Shown piece after piece: positions 8,183-16,648 of a stretch of DNA of 64,000 nucleotides; position 1 is the stretch's first letter; each line of letters starts with the position of its first letter. Under the pieces are notes generated by a model that did no database searches, was not told the DNA's origin, and worked only from the letters and a program-made list of their open reading frames with translations. A program made the translations under genes and the position numbers. Origin of the DNA: JAUZRW01 sp964549915 (GTDB lineage: Bacteria > Chloroflexota > Anaerolineae > Aggregatilineales > Phototrophicaceae); contig CAZJWX010000014.1 in NCBI GenBank assembly GCA_964549915.1, positions 1 through 64,000 of the forward strand. Reading direction: 5' to 3'.

Positions 8183-8398
8183 ATGGCTGATTCAGTGATT
8201 GTCAAAGACCCGGAAATCCTCAGCGGGATGCCTGTCTTTCGCGGCACACGGGTTCCGGTGAAGAATCTGATTGATTACCTCTCTACAGGCGAGACGATTG
8301 ACACCTTCCTGGATGATTTCCCGACGGTTACGCGGGAACAGGTGATTCGCTTCCTGGAAGAAGCCGGAGCAATGGCCGCGCATGAAGATTCTCATTGA
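8183..8398 (+). CDS. DUF433-type antitoxin
   Basis: 71 residues with the hallmark DUF433 sequence: DPEILSGMPVFRGTRVPV, NLIDYLSTGETIDTFLDDFP and VTREQVIRFLEEAG. Proteins of this family are small winged-helix antitoxins that bind DNA and neutralise a PIN-like partner. ATAGGAGATC lies 5-14 bases before the start. The last 17 bases overlap the next gene, the usual coupling of an antitoxin with its toxin. It probably autoregulates the pair. Confidence 0.85.
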   Translation: MADSVIVKDPEILSGMPVFRGTRVPVKNLIDYLSTGETIDTFLDDFPTVTREQVIRFLEEAGAMAAHEDSH

Positions 8399-8714
8399 CG
8401 AGTGCCTGCCCCGCAAACTCAAACGCGAACTGCCCGGCCACGAGGTCAAAACCGTCCCGGAAGCGGGTTGGGCAGGTAAGAAAAACGGTGCGCTGCTGCG
8501 GTTGATGGCGGCTGAGTATGACGTGTTCATCACGATTGACAACAACCTGGAAGACCATCAGCAGCTTGCCGCTCAACCTGTCGGCTTCATCGTGCTGAGC
8601 GCGGTCAACAACAAGCTCGCCACGTTGCAACCTCTCATAGTACAGGTGCTTGAGGCGCTGGAAACAATCCAACCGGGACAGGTTGTCACCATCAGCGAGA
8701 AGGACGAAGAATAG
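8382..8714 (+). CDS. DUF5615 PIN-like toxin
   Basis: 110 residues. The N-terminal MKILIDECLPRKL supplies the first acidic pair of the PIN-like (Mut7-C) nuclease fold. VFITIDNNLEDHQ supplies further acidic residues, and a hydrophobic strand (GFIVLSAVNN) follows. Such proteins are predicted ribonuclease toxins paired with DUF433 antitoxins. The start overlaps the antitoxin frame by 17 bases. The frame is intact and the acidic residues expected at the metal site (D7, E8, D49) are present. Confidence 0.8.
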   Translation: MKILIDECLPRKLKRELPGHEVKTVPEAGWAGKKNGALLRLMAAEYDVFITIDNNLEDHQQLAAQPVGFIVLSAVNNKLATLQPLIVQVLEALETIQPGQVVTISEKDEE

Positions 8715-8728
8715 ACGGAGAAACCCGT

Positions 8729-8995
8729 ATGCAAAACGTACCGACACGCACCGTCTTTGACGTGATTACCGACTTCCTGGCGACGGAACCCTCGCCACAG
8801 GAGATCATCGACTACACCATGCCGGACGATTTGCAAGCCCGCGCCGATGAGCTGGCAGAGCGTAACGGCGAAGGTAAGCTGTCCTATGACGAAGAACGCG
8901 AACTGCACGAATTCGTTAACGCCGATGACATGTTTTCGCTGCTCAAGACCAAGATGAAATTGAAACTCAAGCATCAGGCAGAGCAATCTGAATGA
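8729..8995 (+). CDS. Small acidic/charged protein coupled to an HNH nuclease gene
   Basis: 88 residues, mostly predicted helix, beginning MQNVPTRTVFDVITDFLATE. The middle reads ADELAERNGEGKLSYDEERE, a pattern seen in small proteins encoded next to HNH nucleases, where they may be antitoxin-like partners. This role is recalled from family context and is uncertain. The stop overlaps the HNH start as ATGA, indicating translational coupling. It follows the toxin gene by 14 bp, with GGAGAAACC upstream of the ATG as ribosome site. Confidence 0.6.
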   Translation: MQNVPTRTVFDVITDFLATEPSPQEIIDYTMPDDLQARADELAERNGEGKLSYDEERELHEFVNADDMFSLLKTKMKLKLKHQAEQSE

Positions 8996-9413
8996 GTCTC
9001 ACTGAACGGCAAAAACAGCGCGTTCGAGATCGCGCTGGCAATTGTTGTGAATACTGCCGCGTATCACAGGCCAGTCGTCTAACGCGCTTCAGGTTGACCA
9101 CATCATTGCTGTCGCGCACGGCGGCTCTGATGAACAAGATAATCTGTGCCTTGCGTGTTATCCGTGCAATGCCTTCAAAGGCACGAACGTTGCCGCGCTT
9201 GACCCAAAAACGGGCGATCCTGCGAAGCTCTTTAATCCACGTTTGCAAACCTGGGACGATCACTTTCGTCTGGAAGATGATGCGACCATCAGTGGGATAA
9301 CCCCAGAGGGACGCACAACAATCGCCGTGCTGCGGATGAACGATCCAAAACGCGCAAAACAGCGACTGGGCGAGATTTCTACTGGTGAGTATCCCTGCAA
9401 GAAAGAAGACTAA
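8992..9413 (+). pseudogene. HNH endonuclease gene with a frameshift
   Basis: The first frame gives MSLTERQKQRVRDRAGNCCE followed by YCR, so the CxxC zinc pair of an HNH nuclease is present. At about 9085-9087 homology passes to the -1 frame. That frame reads QVDHIIAVAHGGSDEQDNLC and then CYPCNAFKG, the HNH core with its second Cys pair. It runs on to TAA at 9411-9413. One base appears to be missing around 9086, so the uninterrupted frame ends early as a 102-residue product. The TAA overlaps the next gene's ATG, so the ancestral gene was coupled to the helicase gene. The shift could be a real mutation, a sequencing error or recoding. Confidence 0.75.
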
Positions 9414-11377
9414 TGCCAATCCCCTCACAAAATGACTTCCTGCTCCCCTTCCTGAACCTGCTCAGTGATGGTCAAACGCTCAATCGCGGGCAGATAACCT
9501 ATCAACTGGCACAGCACTTCGGCATCAGCGAGGACGAAGCCCAGCAAATGTCCGGCAATCAATTCACGCTGGTGAATCGCGTGGCCTGGTGTGATGTGCA
9601 TTTCTGCAAGGCGGGCTTTGTCGAGAAACGTCAGCATCACACCGACAGCACGCAAGACGAGTTTCGCATTACCACGCTGGGGATTCGCGAACTCAATCGA
9701 CGCCCGGAGAAGATCACGGTTGGTTATCTGCAAGGGTTCTATCGCGGCAAGGTGCATCGTGGCGCTGGCTCCGATGACACGACGAGCGACGCCGAACTAC
9801 GACTCAGCGAAGCGTTCGAGAAGCTGCCGGAACCATTTACTGTCCTGCACGCGGTCAAGTGGTTCGCTCGCACACTGGGCACCGTTGGCGAAATTGATTT
9901 TCTCATCGCCCACCCTGATTATGGTGTGCTGGTGATGGAAGTCAAAGGCGGTCGCATCGAAATTGACCAGGGCAACTGGTATAGCATCAACCGCAACGGA
10001 AAATCGAACCCAATTCACGATCCATGCAAGCAGGCAAATCGCAATCGCCGCGCCCTGCATGATTGGCTCGAACTCGATCCGCGCACGAAAGGGATTCCAT
10101 TTGCCTTGTTTCCAGCAATTGCCCTACCCGATTCATCGGTCCGGGGTGATGTACGTCCCGATTGTCCGCAAGACATATTCATCGACATAACCCATCTGGA
10201 TCAGCTCGAAGGGCGTCTACTGGCGATCTTCAGTTATTGGTCGAATCACGCAGATACCCGCAATGCGACGATGGGTGGCAAACGGGCTGTCGATGCCATG
10301 ATCGATCTACTCGTGCCGACGCGCATCCTGCAACCTCGCATCGTCGAGCAGTTCGCACGTGAGAACCGCCAGATCGAAGCACTAACCCAACAGCAGTTCA
10401 AAATTCTCAAGATGCTGCGTTATCAACGCCGGGCTGCAGTGATCGGCGGTGCTGGAACGGGCAAGACTCTACTGGCAATGGAAAAGGCGACTCAACTCGC
10501 GGAGAGTGGGATGCGTGTGCTGTTCGTTTGCTATAACAACAATCTCGCGGAGTGGATCAAGAGTCGCCTGGGACATGCCCAAATTGACGTGATGACATTC
10601 CATGGCCTTGTTGGACACATGGTTCATCGTGCACGAATCCCTATGCCGCGTGGGTCCAACTTCTACGAACAGGCACCGGATTTATTGATGGATGCTGCCA
10701 GCGTCCTACACGCACCGGATGCAGACCCCGATATGCTATACGATGCGATCATTGTCGATGAAGGACAGGATTTTGAGGATACGTGGTGGATTGGTCTTTT
10801 GGAAACATTGAATGACCCTGAAACGAGCGTGTTCTACGTCTTCTTTGACGACAATCAGCGTATATTTATACAGATTAGTCAGGTGCCGATGGATGGTGCT
10901 CCGTTGTACCTCGATGAGAATCTTCGCAATACGCAGCATATCCATGAGCGCCTCAAGCCCTATTCGCGCGATAAGGATATCCAATGCATCGGTCCCGAAG
11001 GTCGCCCGGTCGAAATCATCGCGACAGACTCAGCCTCCGAACAACGGCGACAGCTTCAGCGTGTGCTGCACCGATTAGTTAATGAGGAAGGTATCGCAGC
11101 AGAAGACATTGTCATCCTGACGCCAGCCAGTCAGAAACGCAGCCAGTGGGAGAACGATGACCAACTCGGCAATTTTGTCCTGACCTGGCAGCTCGACACT
11201 GAGATGCCAATGGCGGCACGAATTTGCACGATTTACAGCTACAAAGGGTTGGAAAGTCCAGTTGTGATCCTGACAGAATTGGACAAGCTTCATGCGGACA
11301 AACGCGATCCGCTGCTGTACGTGGGGTTATCTCGTGCGAGGCATCACGCGATCATCATCGGAGAATTGCCGAGTTAG
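9413..11377 (+). CDS. Mrr_N-NERD nuclease-SF1 helicase fusion, probable defence protein
   Basis: 654 residues. Residues about 5-100 match the Mrr N-terminal winged-helix plan (LLPFLNLLSDGQ, GFVEKRQ, FRITTLGIREL). Residues about 125-260 form a NERD-type nuclease core with GEIDFLI (159-165) and EVKGG (176-180), the metal-binding motif of restriction-like nucleases. From residue 340 there is a superfamily 1 helicase: Walker A GGAGTGKT (345-352), Walker B VDEGQD (448-453), a GLESPVVIL motif (about 612) and YVGLSRAR (636-643). Modified-DNA recognition, cleavage and unwinding in one chain suggest a type IV-like restriction role. That is inference, strengthened by the HNH and toxin-antitoxin neighbours. 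No signal peptide is present, so it is cytoplasmic. Confidence 0.8.
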   Translation: MPIPSQNDFLLPFLNLLSDGQTLNRGQITYQLAQHFGISEDEAQQMSGNQFTLVNRVAWCDVHFCKAGFVEKRQHHTDSTQDEFRITTLGIRELNRRPEKITVGYLQGFYRGKVHRGAGSDDTTSDAELRLSEAFEKLPEPFTVLHAVKWFARTLGTVGEIDFLIAHPDYGVLVMEVKGGRIEIDQGNWYSINRNGKSNPIHDPCKQANRNRRALHDWLELDPRTKGIPFALFPAIALPDSSVRGDVRPDCPQDIFIDITHLDQLEGRLLAIFSYWSNHADTRNATMGGKRAVDAMIDLLVPTRILQPRIVEQFARENRQIEALTQQQFKILKMLRYQRRAAVIGGAGTGKTLLAMEKATQLAESGMRVLFVCYNNNLAEWIKSRLGHAQIDVMTFHGLVGHMVHRARIPMPRGSNFYEQAPDLLMDAASVLHAPDADPDMLYDAIIVDEGQDFEDTWWIGLLETLNDPETSVFYVFFDDNQRIFIQISQVPMDGAPLYLDENLRNTQHIHERLKPYSRDKDIQCIGPEGRPVEIIATDSASEQRRQLQRVLHRLVNEEGIAAEDIVILTPASQKRSQWENDDQLGNFVLTWQLDTEMPMAARICTIYSYKGLESPVVILTELDKLHADKRDPLLYVGLSRARHHAIIIGELPS

Positions 11378-11549
11378 CTGTCACGTTACGGCCAATTAGA
11401 CAGCCCACGCTCTACTATTCTATCCCTGGTCGGAGCACCGCGAAGCGTTTTTGCAGGGCGTTGTAGCGCCATCGGGAAGGATGTTGTTCTGTTATCGGCT
11501 GACCGATGCGGACACACACAGGCGCAGGGGACTGGCAGTTGAACGAGAG

Positions 11550-11580
11550 GGCTGTATCTATAAAGATAATAGATACAGCC
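11550..11580. terminator. Perfect 12-bp hairpin between convergent genes
   Basis: GGCTGTATCTAT (11550-11561) pairs with ATAGATACAGCC (11569-11580) across a 7-base loop. It lies between the stops of the helicase gene and the convergent beta-propeller gene. No T-tract follows on either strand, so a terminator or mRNA end-protecting role is inferred from position only. Confidence 0.45.
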
Positions 11581-11602
11581 GATCTTCTGCTCATTCTGGC
11601 TG

Positions 11603-13663
11603 TTATTCGAGCACACCGAGCGGTACAGATACGATGAAAGCATCCCAGGCACCCGGGCCACTGACTGGTGCGACCAGTGATCCCTGGGTCATACCACCCA
11701 CATAGATGGTGTCATTGACCACCCGCAGTGTCCGGGGATAGTCAAGCTCATCGGTGCCGAATTGGTAGGTTCCAAGGATGTTGCCATCCAGGTCAAGTTC
11801 AACCAGGATACCGTCTGACCAACCCTGATTGCTACCTGCCAAGTCTCCCTGTGTGCTGCCCGTCACATAGATTCGGTCGTTGATGATCTGAATATCTTGC
11901 AGGTCGTCGCTAAGTGCTGTGCCGATCAACGTCGTCCACACATGTGAGCCATCTGGAGCCATCTTACGGATAAAGCCGTCGCCGCCCCCTTGGAAGTCCG
12001 CTCCGTCCATCGCACCATTGGTCTGCCCTACAACGTAGACGTTACCGTCCGCATCGGCAGCTACACCCCAAGGATACTGGCCCCCGTCCGGTGCCTGAAA
12101 GGCCAATCCCCACAAGCGGTTGCCTTCGACATCATACTTGGCGATCCATGCATCTGTAATGAGAGGAACGCCCCCCAAGAAATCGCCCTGGGCACCGTAG
12201 CCCGCGATGTAGATCACACCATTAGTGCCCGGTTCATCAGCGTAGGCAATGGTGGCGATGACTTCATTGGAAAGCTGTAGCGAGCGGATGGTTTCCTCAA
12301 ATTCGCGCAGCCGGATGCGATCAACACCGTCTACGATCACATCTTCCCATACGGTAGACAGATCATCCTGGCGCAGCATCATGATGAAGGGAGAAGTGTG
12401 TGGTAGCTCAAGCCGACCCGTGATGCCATTATCTGAGGTGCCACCACCGACGAAGACATACTCACCCGCGTTATCCAGCCCCAGGCTCCAGGCCGTGCCA
12501 TTGAAGCCTTGGCCGACCAAACGGCGCATGTTCAGCATTTCGCCAGTAGCTGCATCGAACTGTGCAATGAAGGCAAAGGAGGTTTCTGTGTTGCCATCGG
12601 GCTGAGGGGCTGGACCACCGAAGTCGCCCTTGGTATGACCGCTGACGAAGACATATTCGGTCGTCGCAACAATGGCATACGGGATTTCGCCTGCACCGTT
12701 CTCTGGCGCTTCGGAACCATGGCGGTGTGCCCAGACCTGTTCGCCCAGTGAATTCCACTTGACTAAATAAAAGGAACCCGTACCGACACTGCCAGGAAGA
12801 TCAGAGCCACTCGATAGGAAAGTCTGATAGGTGTTGCCCGCCTGGTCAACATAGCTCTTGCCGAAAACCTGTGCTCCACCATTACCCAACTGAGCCAGGC
12901 TCTCCAGAACGGGTAGTTCACTGGGAGGGGTATCGTATTGGAAGTAAGCGCTGTCCAGAGTCAGCTCAGCAGGCTCAATATCTGCCACCCAAGCGATCAG
13001 ATCATCCGTGCCGCGAGATGTCAGGAAGATAGCAGTACCTGGACGTCCCGTATCCGGATCTGTCGCAGCCGCCGTCACGTAATCCGAAGGGCTGCCGTAC
13101 ATACGCAAGATCGCAGCGTCTCGTTCGAAAGCGTAGATATATACAAAGTCAGTATCTACATCGCTAGCGGTTCGTTTGCCTGCGTAGTACGGTTTCTCGT
13201 AATCTCCGATGATGAATAAGTCACCGGGTTGATCACCATCAGCTACCAGTTCATTCGTCTCGAAACTACCGACATGGGCATCAATCTCGCCCAGACCTGG
13301 CACATCGGCAGCCGGATCGACCGTCAGATAGATATCGAACCCTGAAACTGCCCCTTTGAAGACATCGACATAGGGATGGATCCAGGGGTCATCCACAACA
13401 GTTGCATAAAATTGGTAATTGCCTGGGCGCAATAGAGCGCCGGATGCACCCGACGAATCACTAAAATCTACAGGGCTGGGATTGTCACGCATCAACGCTT
13501 CGGCAAGTTCTGTGTATCCTGTTCCTGGCGCTGTGTCCTGTGCAAACCCACGCAAAGCCATGACTAAAGCAGCAGCCAACAACAATCCTATGAGCAGAAA
13601 ACCACCCAGAAAGCGCGGTCGTCTACGCATACGAAAAAAGCGAATACGGTTCCTCATTGTCAC
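11603..13663 (-). CDS. Secreted SBBP-type beta-propeller protein
   Basis: 686 residues. A basic N-terminus (MRNRIRFFRMRRRPRFLGG) precedes a single hydrophobic segment (FLLIGLLLAAALVMALRGF), giving a signal peptide or anchor. The C-terminal two thirds contain repeated blades such as IYVTGSTQGDLAGSNQGWSD, VYVVGQTNGAMDGADFQGG and IYVGGMTQGSL, each followed by phrases of the type FIRKMAPDGSHVW. These are the SBBP beta-propeller repeats of secreted bacterial proteins. The ligand is unknown. AAAGGAGTGAC precedes the start, supporting the ATG at 13663 or the in-frame ATG at 13657. The gene appears to be monocistronic. Confidence 0.75.
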   Translation of the reverse strand: MTMRNRIRFFRMRRRPRFLGGFLLIGLLLAAALVMALRGFAQDTAPGTGYTELAEALMRDNPSPVDFSDSSGASGALLRPGNYQFYATVVDDPWIHPYVDVFKGAVSGFDIYLTVDPAADVPGLGEIDAHVGSFETNELVADGDQPGDLFIIGDYEKPYYAGKRTASDVDTDFVYIYAFERDAAILRMYGSPSDYVTAAATDPDTGRPGTAIFLTSRGTDDLIAWVADIEPAELTLDSAYFQYDTPPSELPVLESLAQLGNGGAQVFGKSYVDQAGNTYQTFLSSGSDLPGSVGTGSFYLVKWNSLGEQVWAHRHGSEAPENGAGEIPYAIVATTEYVFVSGHTKGDFGGPAPQPDGNTETSFAFIAQFDAATGEMLNMRRLVGQGFNGTAWSLGLDNAGEYVFVGGGTSDNGITGRLELPHTSPFIMMLRQDDLSTVWEDVIVDGVDRIRLREFEETIRSLQLSNEVIATIAYADEPGTNGVIYIAGYGAQGDFLGGVPLITDAWIAKYDVEGNRLWGLAFQAPDGGQYPWGVAADADGNVYVVGQTNGAMDGADFQGGGDGFIRKMAPDGSHVWTTLIGTALSDDLQDIQIINDRIYVTGSTQGDLAGSNQGWSDGILVELDLDGNILGTYQFGTDELDYPRTLRVVNDTIYVGGMTQGSLVAPVSGPGAWDAFIVSVPLGVLE

Positions 13664-14073
13664 TCCTTTTCGAGGTTATTGATCACTAAAAACGAATCTA
13701 CTTTCCAATAATCCTCGCCCAGTCATCTAACCGTAAAATAATTGTAAATTCGTCAGGTTCTCGTCATGGTGTAGGACAAGAAAAAGCGACACGCTCGTGA
13801 TGAGCAGTGCCGCAGGGTGAACGTCTGAAAGGGGATGTTACGACGACTTGTAGAGTGTGCGCGTCGTCCACTGGAACAGCAACAAGCTTCGGATCGGTGA
13901 GATTGGTCTCCAGCTGCGTCAATAGGGGAATGTCCCACGTGGCACAGATCACGCCCGCAGCGAGGATCACATCTGGTCAAGTAGGTTGTGTGCGTGGATG
14001 GACGTTGTCGGATGGACGCAGGTTGATAGAATTGAGCAAGAGAAGCACTTGTTCCGAACGAGGGAGAACCAAC
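13664..14073. other. Intergenic region with no clear gene
   Basis: This 410-bp stretch lies between divergent genes. An AT-rich part (13680-13760) probably holds the promoter of the beta-propeller gene. On the minus strand, a frame at 13764-13970 reads MILAAGVICATWDIPLLTQL, which has protein-like composition. No family or ribosome site supports it, so it may be a remnant. Confidence 0.4.
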
Positions 14074-14955
14074 TTGACAGAGGAAAAGCAGCAGGTACAA
14101 CGCCCGCACGAGAACCGCCTGTTGGACGGTGTCGGCGCGGTTGTCATTTTTGGAATCGTGATCGTTGCCTCCATCTGGGTCAGCAACGCGATGGCATCCG
14201 GTGAGGTGCTGTGGTGGCATGTCCTGATTGCTGCCTCAATCACCGCTGTCGCGACGGGCTTCGGAGCGCTGCCATTCCTGTTTGTCCGGGAAATCAGCGG
14301 ACGCTGGCTGGGGATCGGTAACGCGCTGGCGGCGGGGCTGATGCTCGGCGCGAGCATCGGACTGGTGATCGAAGGGGTGACGCTGGAAACCGTCGAAGCG
14401 CCAATCTTGCGCGTCGTGATCGGCATGGGGATCGGTGTCGTGCTCGTGGCTGTGGCCCAGCGCCTGCTGGAAAACCGCGATGAAGACTTTTCGATCGGTA
14501 AGGTTCAAGGAGCCAATGCCGTTCAAATGCTGATGATCGTCGGCATCATGACGGCACATTCCTTCGCGGAAGGCATTGGGGTCGGCGTGTCCTACGGGGA
14601 CGGCAATACCTTCGGTATCTTCATCTCGATTGCGATTGCCATCCACAACATCCCTGAAGGGCTGGCCATCAGCCTGATTTTGATTCCCCGCGGGACGACA
14701 GTGCTGCGTGCCGCGTTATGGAGCATGTTTAGCAGTCTACCGCAGCCGATTATGGCCGTACCGGCGTTTCTGTTCGTGCTCGCCTTTCGTCCCTTCCTGC
14801 CAATCGGCCTGGGACTGGCGGCGGGTGCGATGTTCTGGATGGTCTTCCGTGAACTGCTGCCAGAAGCACTGGAGGATATGCCAGCTCGTGTCGTGTACCC
14901 GCTGGCGGCAGTGGCGGTCGCCGGAATGCTGCTGTTTCAGTTCCTGATTGGGTAA
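14074..14955 (+). CDS. ZIP-family metal transporter
   Basis: 293 residues from a TTG start at 14074. This start is chosen because AGGGAGA sits 6-12 bases upstream and the frame above it has no membrane-protein character. Eight or so hydrophobic segments span most of the protein. The family signatures are present: MTAHSFAEGIGVGVSYG and IAIHNIPEGLAISL, whose His, Glu and Asn residues form the binuclear metal site of ZIP transporters. The protein would import zinc or another divalent metal across the cytoplasmic membrane. It stands alone, divergent from the beta-propeller gene. The substrate cannot be decided from sequence. Confidence 0.85.
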   Translation: MTEEKQQVQRPHENRLLDGVGAVVIFGIVIVASIWVSNAMASGEVLWWHVLIAASITAVATGFGALPFLFVREISGRWLGIGNALAAGLMLGASIGLVIEGVTLETVEAPILRVVIGMGIGVVLVAVAQRLLENRDEDFSIGKVQGANAVQMLMIVGIMTAHSFAEGIGVGVSYGDGNTFGIFISIAIAIHNIPEGLAISLILIPRGTTVLRAALWSMFSSLPQPIMAVPAFLFVLAFRPFLPIGLGLAAGAMFWMVFRELLPEALEDMPARVVYPLAAVAVAGMLLFQFLIG

Positions 14956-14979
14956 ATATAGCACGGGCACAGCGGACTA

Positions 14980-15094
14980 TCCTTGCTTTGGAGTCAACAT
15001 CCGGGTTCTCGACCATCGCCAGACTCAGCCCGGCGTGGCCGTCGTTGGCAACTGACAACTGGTATCCGGCACGCTCTAAGGGGGCGCTCAGCGG
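14980..15094 (-). pseudogene. Remnant of a response-regulator receiver domain
   Basis: On the minus strand about 38 codons read PLSAPLERAGYQLSVANDGH followed by AGLSLAMVENPDVD. This is the alpha1-beta2-alpha2-beta3 portion of a CheY-like receiver. No start, phospho-acceptor or C-terminal half remains. It is a small decayed fragment. Confidence 0.4.
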
Positions 15095-15290
15095 ATGACA
15101 TGACGATTGTCGTGTGGATGAACGCCACCAACGACCTTGCCGTGAAACGCACACTCAGTATTGATGCGATACCCTGCTACATCGCCGCCATTGAGACGAT
15201 TGAAGAGGATATCGGTCAGGGGTTGCGCGAGGCAGGAACGAGGTACAGAAACTGCACCTCGTTCGGACTTTCGAGCCTGCCGTTCGGTGG
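15095..15290. other. Non-coding or decayed stretch
   Basis: On the plus strand 15098-15166 reads MTIVVWMNATNDLAVKRT, reminiscent of the end of serine-hydrolase-type proteins. The frame has no proper beginning. I see no intact gene here. Confidence 0.25.
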
Positions 15291-15845
15291 TTAGAGCGCC
15301 ACTGCCGCCGCTTCCGCAATTTCGTAACCGCGAGTTAACGCATGGTAGTTTGCATCCAGCAGATTGCGACGATGCTCCGGAATGTGCGCCTCCAGCGATG
15401 TCCGCAAGACCTCATCCGGGATCAGCGGACGCTGGCTCAGCAGCGCACCCAGCAAGACCATATTCGCCAGCCGCGTATTGCCGAGTTCTTCCGCCGCTTC
15501 CGTCGCAGGGATGCGCAGGGCCGTGATATCGCTGCGTGTCGCCTCTTCTTCCACCAGCGAACTGTTGACGATCAACAGCCCCCCTGCGGCAACCAGTTCA
15601 TGGTACTTCGTGAACGATGGCTTGTTGAAGACAACAGCGATTTGTGGGTGCGTCACCACCGGAGCACCAATCGGATCACTGCTGATGACGACGAAGCAAT
15701 GCGCCGTCCCGCCGCGCATCTCCGGGCCGTAGGACGGAATCCAGGTCACATCCTTGCCCGCATCCATCGCAGCATACGCCAGCAATTGTCCGACGAACAT
15801 CACACCCTGGCCGCCAAAACCGGAAAAAACAACTTCTGTCTGCAT
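15291..15845 (-). CDS. korC: 2-oxoacid:ferredoxin oxidoreductase, gamma subunit
   Basis: 184 residues from the ATG at 15845, chosen because AAGGAGAACATC precedes it directly. The N-terminus EVVFSGFGGQGVMFVGQLLA is the signature of the gamma (catalytic-domain III) subunit; WIPSYGPEMRGGTAHCFVVI is also typical. The subunit joins alpha and beta in enzymes that oxidatively decarboxylate 2-oxoacids to acyl-CoA with reduction of ferredoxin. It is last in the minus-strand operon delta-alpha-beta-gamma. Sequence alone does not separate 2-oxoglutarate from branched-chain 2-oxoacid specificity, so the symbol is provisional. Confidence 0.85.
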   Translation of the reverse strand: MQTEVVFSGFGGQGVMFVGQLLAYAAMDAGKDVTWIPSYGPEMRGGTAHCFVVISSDPIGAPVVTHPQIAVVFNKPSFTKYHELVAAGGLLIVNSSLVEEEATRSDITALRIPATEAAEELGNTRLANMVLLGALLSQRPLIPDEVLRTSLEAHIPEHRRNLLDANYHALTRGYEIAEAAAVAL

Positions 15846-15856
15846 GATGTTCTCCT

Positions 15857-16636
15857 TCACAGATTTCGCACGGCATCGAGGACTTTGTAGTCCCCCAGCG
15901 GATAGACGGGAACCATCGCATTCTCCACCCAGGTCAGCGATTCTTCGGGCGTGAGTCCCCAGTTGGTCGGGCAGGTGGAGAGCAGTTCAACCATGCTGAA
16001 GCCCAGTCCGGCCTGCTGCACCTTGAGCGCCGTGAGGATGGCCTTCCTGGCCTTGCGGATGTTCTTCACATCGTGAAGCGAGCACCGAACGATGTAGGCC
16101 GTGCCCTCGGTTTGCGCCAGTATCTCGGAGACTTTCAGCGGATACCCCGCCAGATGGGTATCGCGCCCGAACGGCGACGATGTCGTCTTCTGCCCCGGCA
16201 GCGAAGTCGGCGCCATCTGCCCACCTGTCATCCCATAGATCGCATTGTTGATGAAAATCGTGGTGATGGGTTCGCCACGTGCCGCAGCGTGCAAGATTTC
16301 TGCCGCGCCAATGGAAGCCAGATCGCCGTCTCCCTGGTAGGTAACGACGGTCTTATCCGGCGAGATGCGCTTCAAGCCCGTTGCCATTGCCGGAGCGCGT
16401 CCGTGCGCCGCTTCACAGCCGTCCAGGTTGAAGTAGTTATAAGCGAATACCGAACACCCCACCGGTGCGACGACAATCGCCTGCTCCCGCAGCCCCAGTT
16501 CGTCGAGGGCTTCCGCCAGGAGGCGATGTGCTACGCCATGCGTGCATCCGGGGCAGTAATGGGTGTGGGTTTCCGTGAGCGATTCCGGCCTTTGATAGAC
16601 CACCTGCATCTGGTCAATACTCGGAGCATCAATCAT
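15857..16636 (-). CDS. korB: 2-oxoacid:ferredoxin oxidoreductase, beta (TPP-binding) subunit
   Basis: 259 residues. The N-terminal HYCPGCTHG, the APVGCSVF motif and HGRAPAMATGLKR are typical of the beta subunit. Thiamine diphosphate is bound by GDGDLASIGAAEILHAAARG followed by IFINNAIYGMTGGQM. The protein has no 4Fe-4S domain of its own, in keeping with a separate delta subunit. It follows the alpha gene after a 12-bp gap containing GGAGGAAAT as ribosome site, and precedes the gamma gene by 11 bp. Confidence 0.88.
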   Translation of the reverse strand: MIDAPSIDQMQVVYQRPESLTETHTHYCPGCTHGVAHRLLAEALDELGLREQAIVVAPVGCSVFAYNYFNLDGCEAAHGRAPAMATGLKRISPDKTVVTYQGDGDLASIGAAEILHAAARGEPITTIFINNAIYGMTGGQMAPTSLPGQKTTSSPFGRDTHLAGYPLKVSEILAQTEGTAYIVRCSLHDVKNIRKARKAILTALKVQQAGLGFSMVELLSTCPTNWGLTPEESLTWVENAMVPVYPLGDYKVLDAVRNL

Positions 16637-16648
16637 GGCATTTCCTCC

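Noticed and set aside
13807..14073. Longer N-terminus for the ZIP transporter (ATG-like start at 13807)
   Set aside because: The 89 extra residues are polar and unlike the family. The TTG at 14074 has a ribosome site and gives a normal ZIP length.
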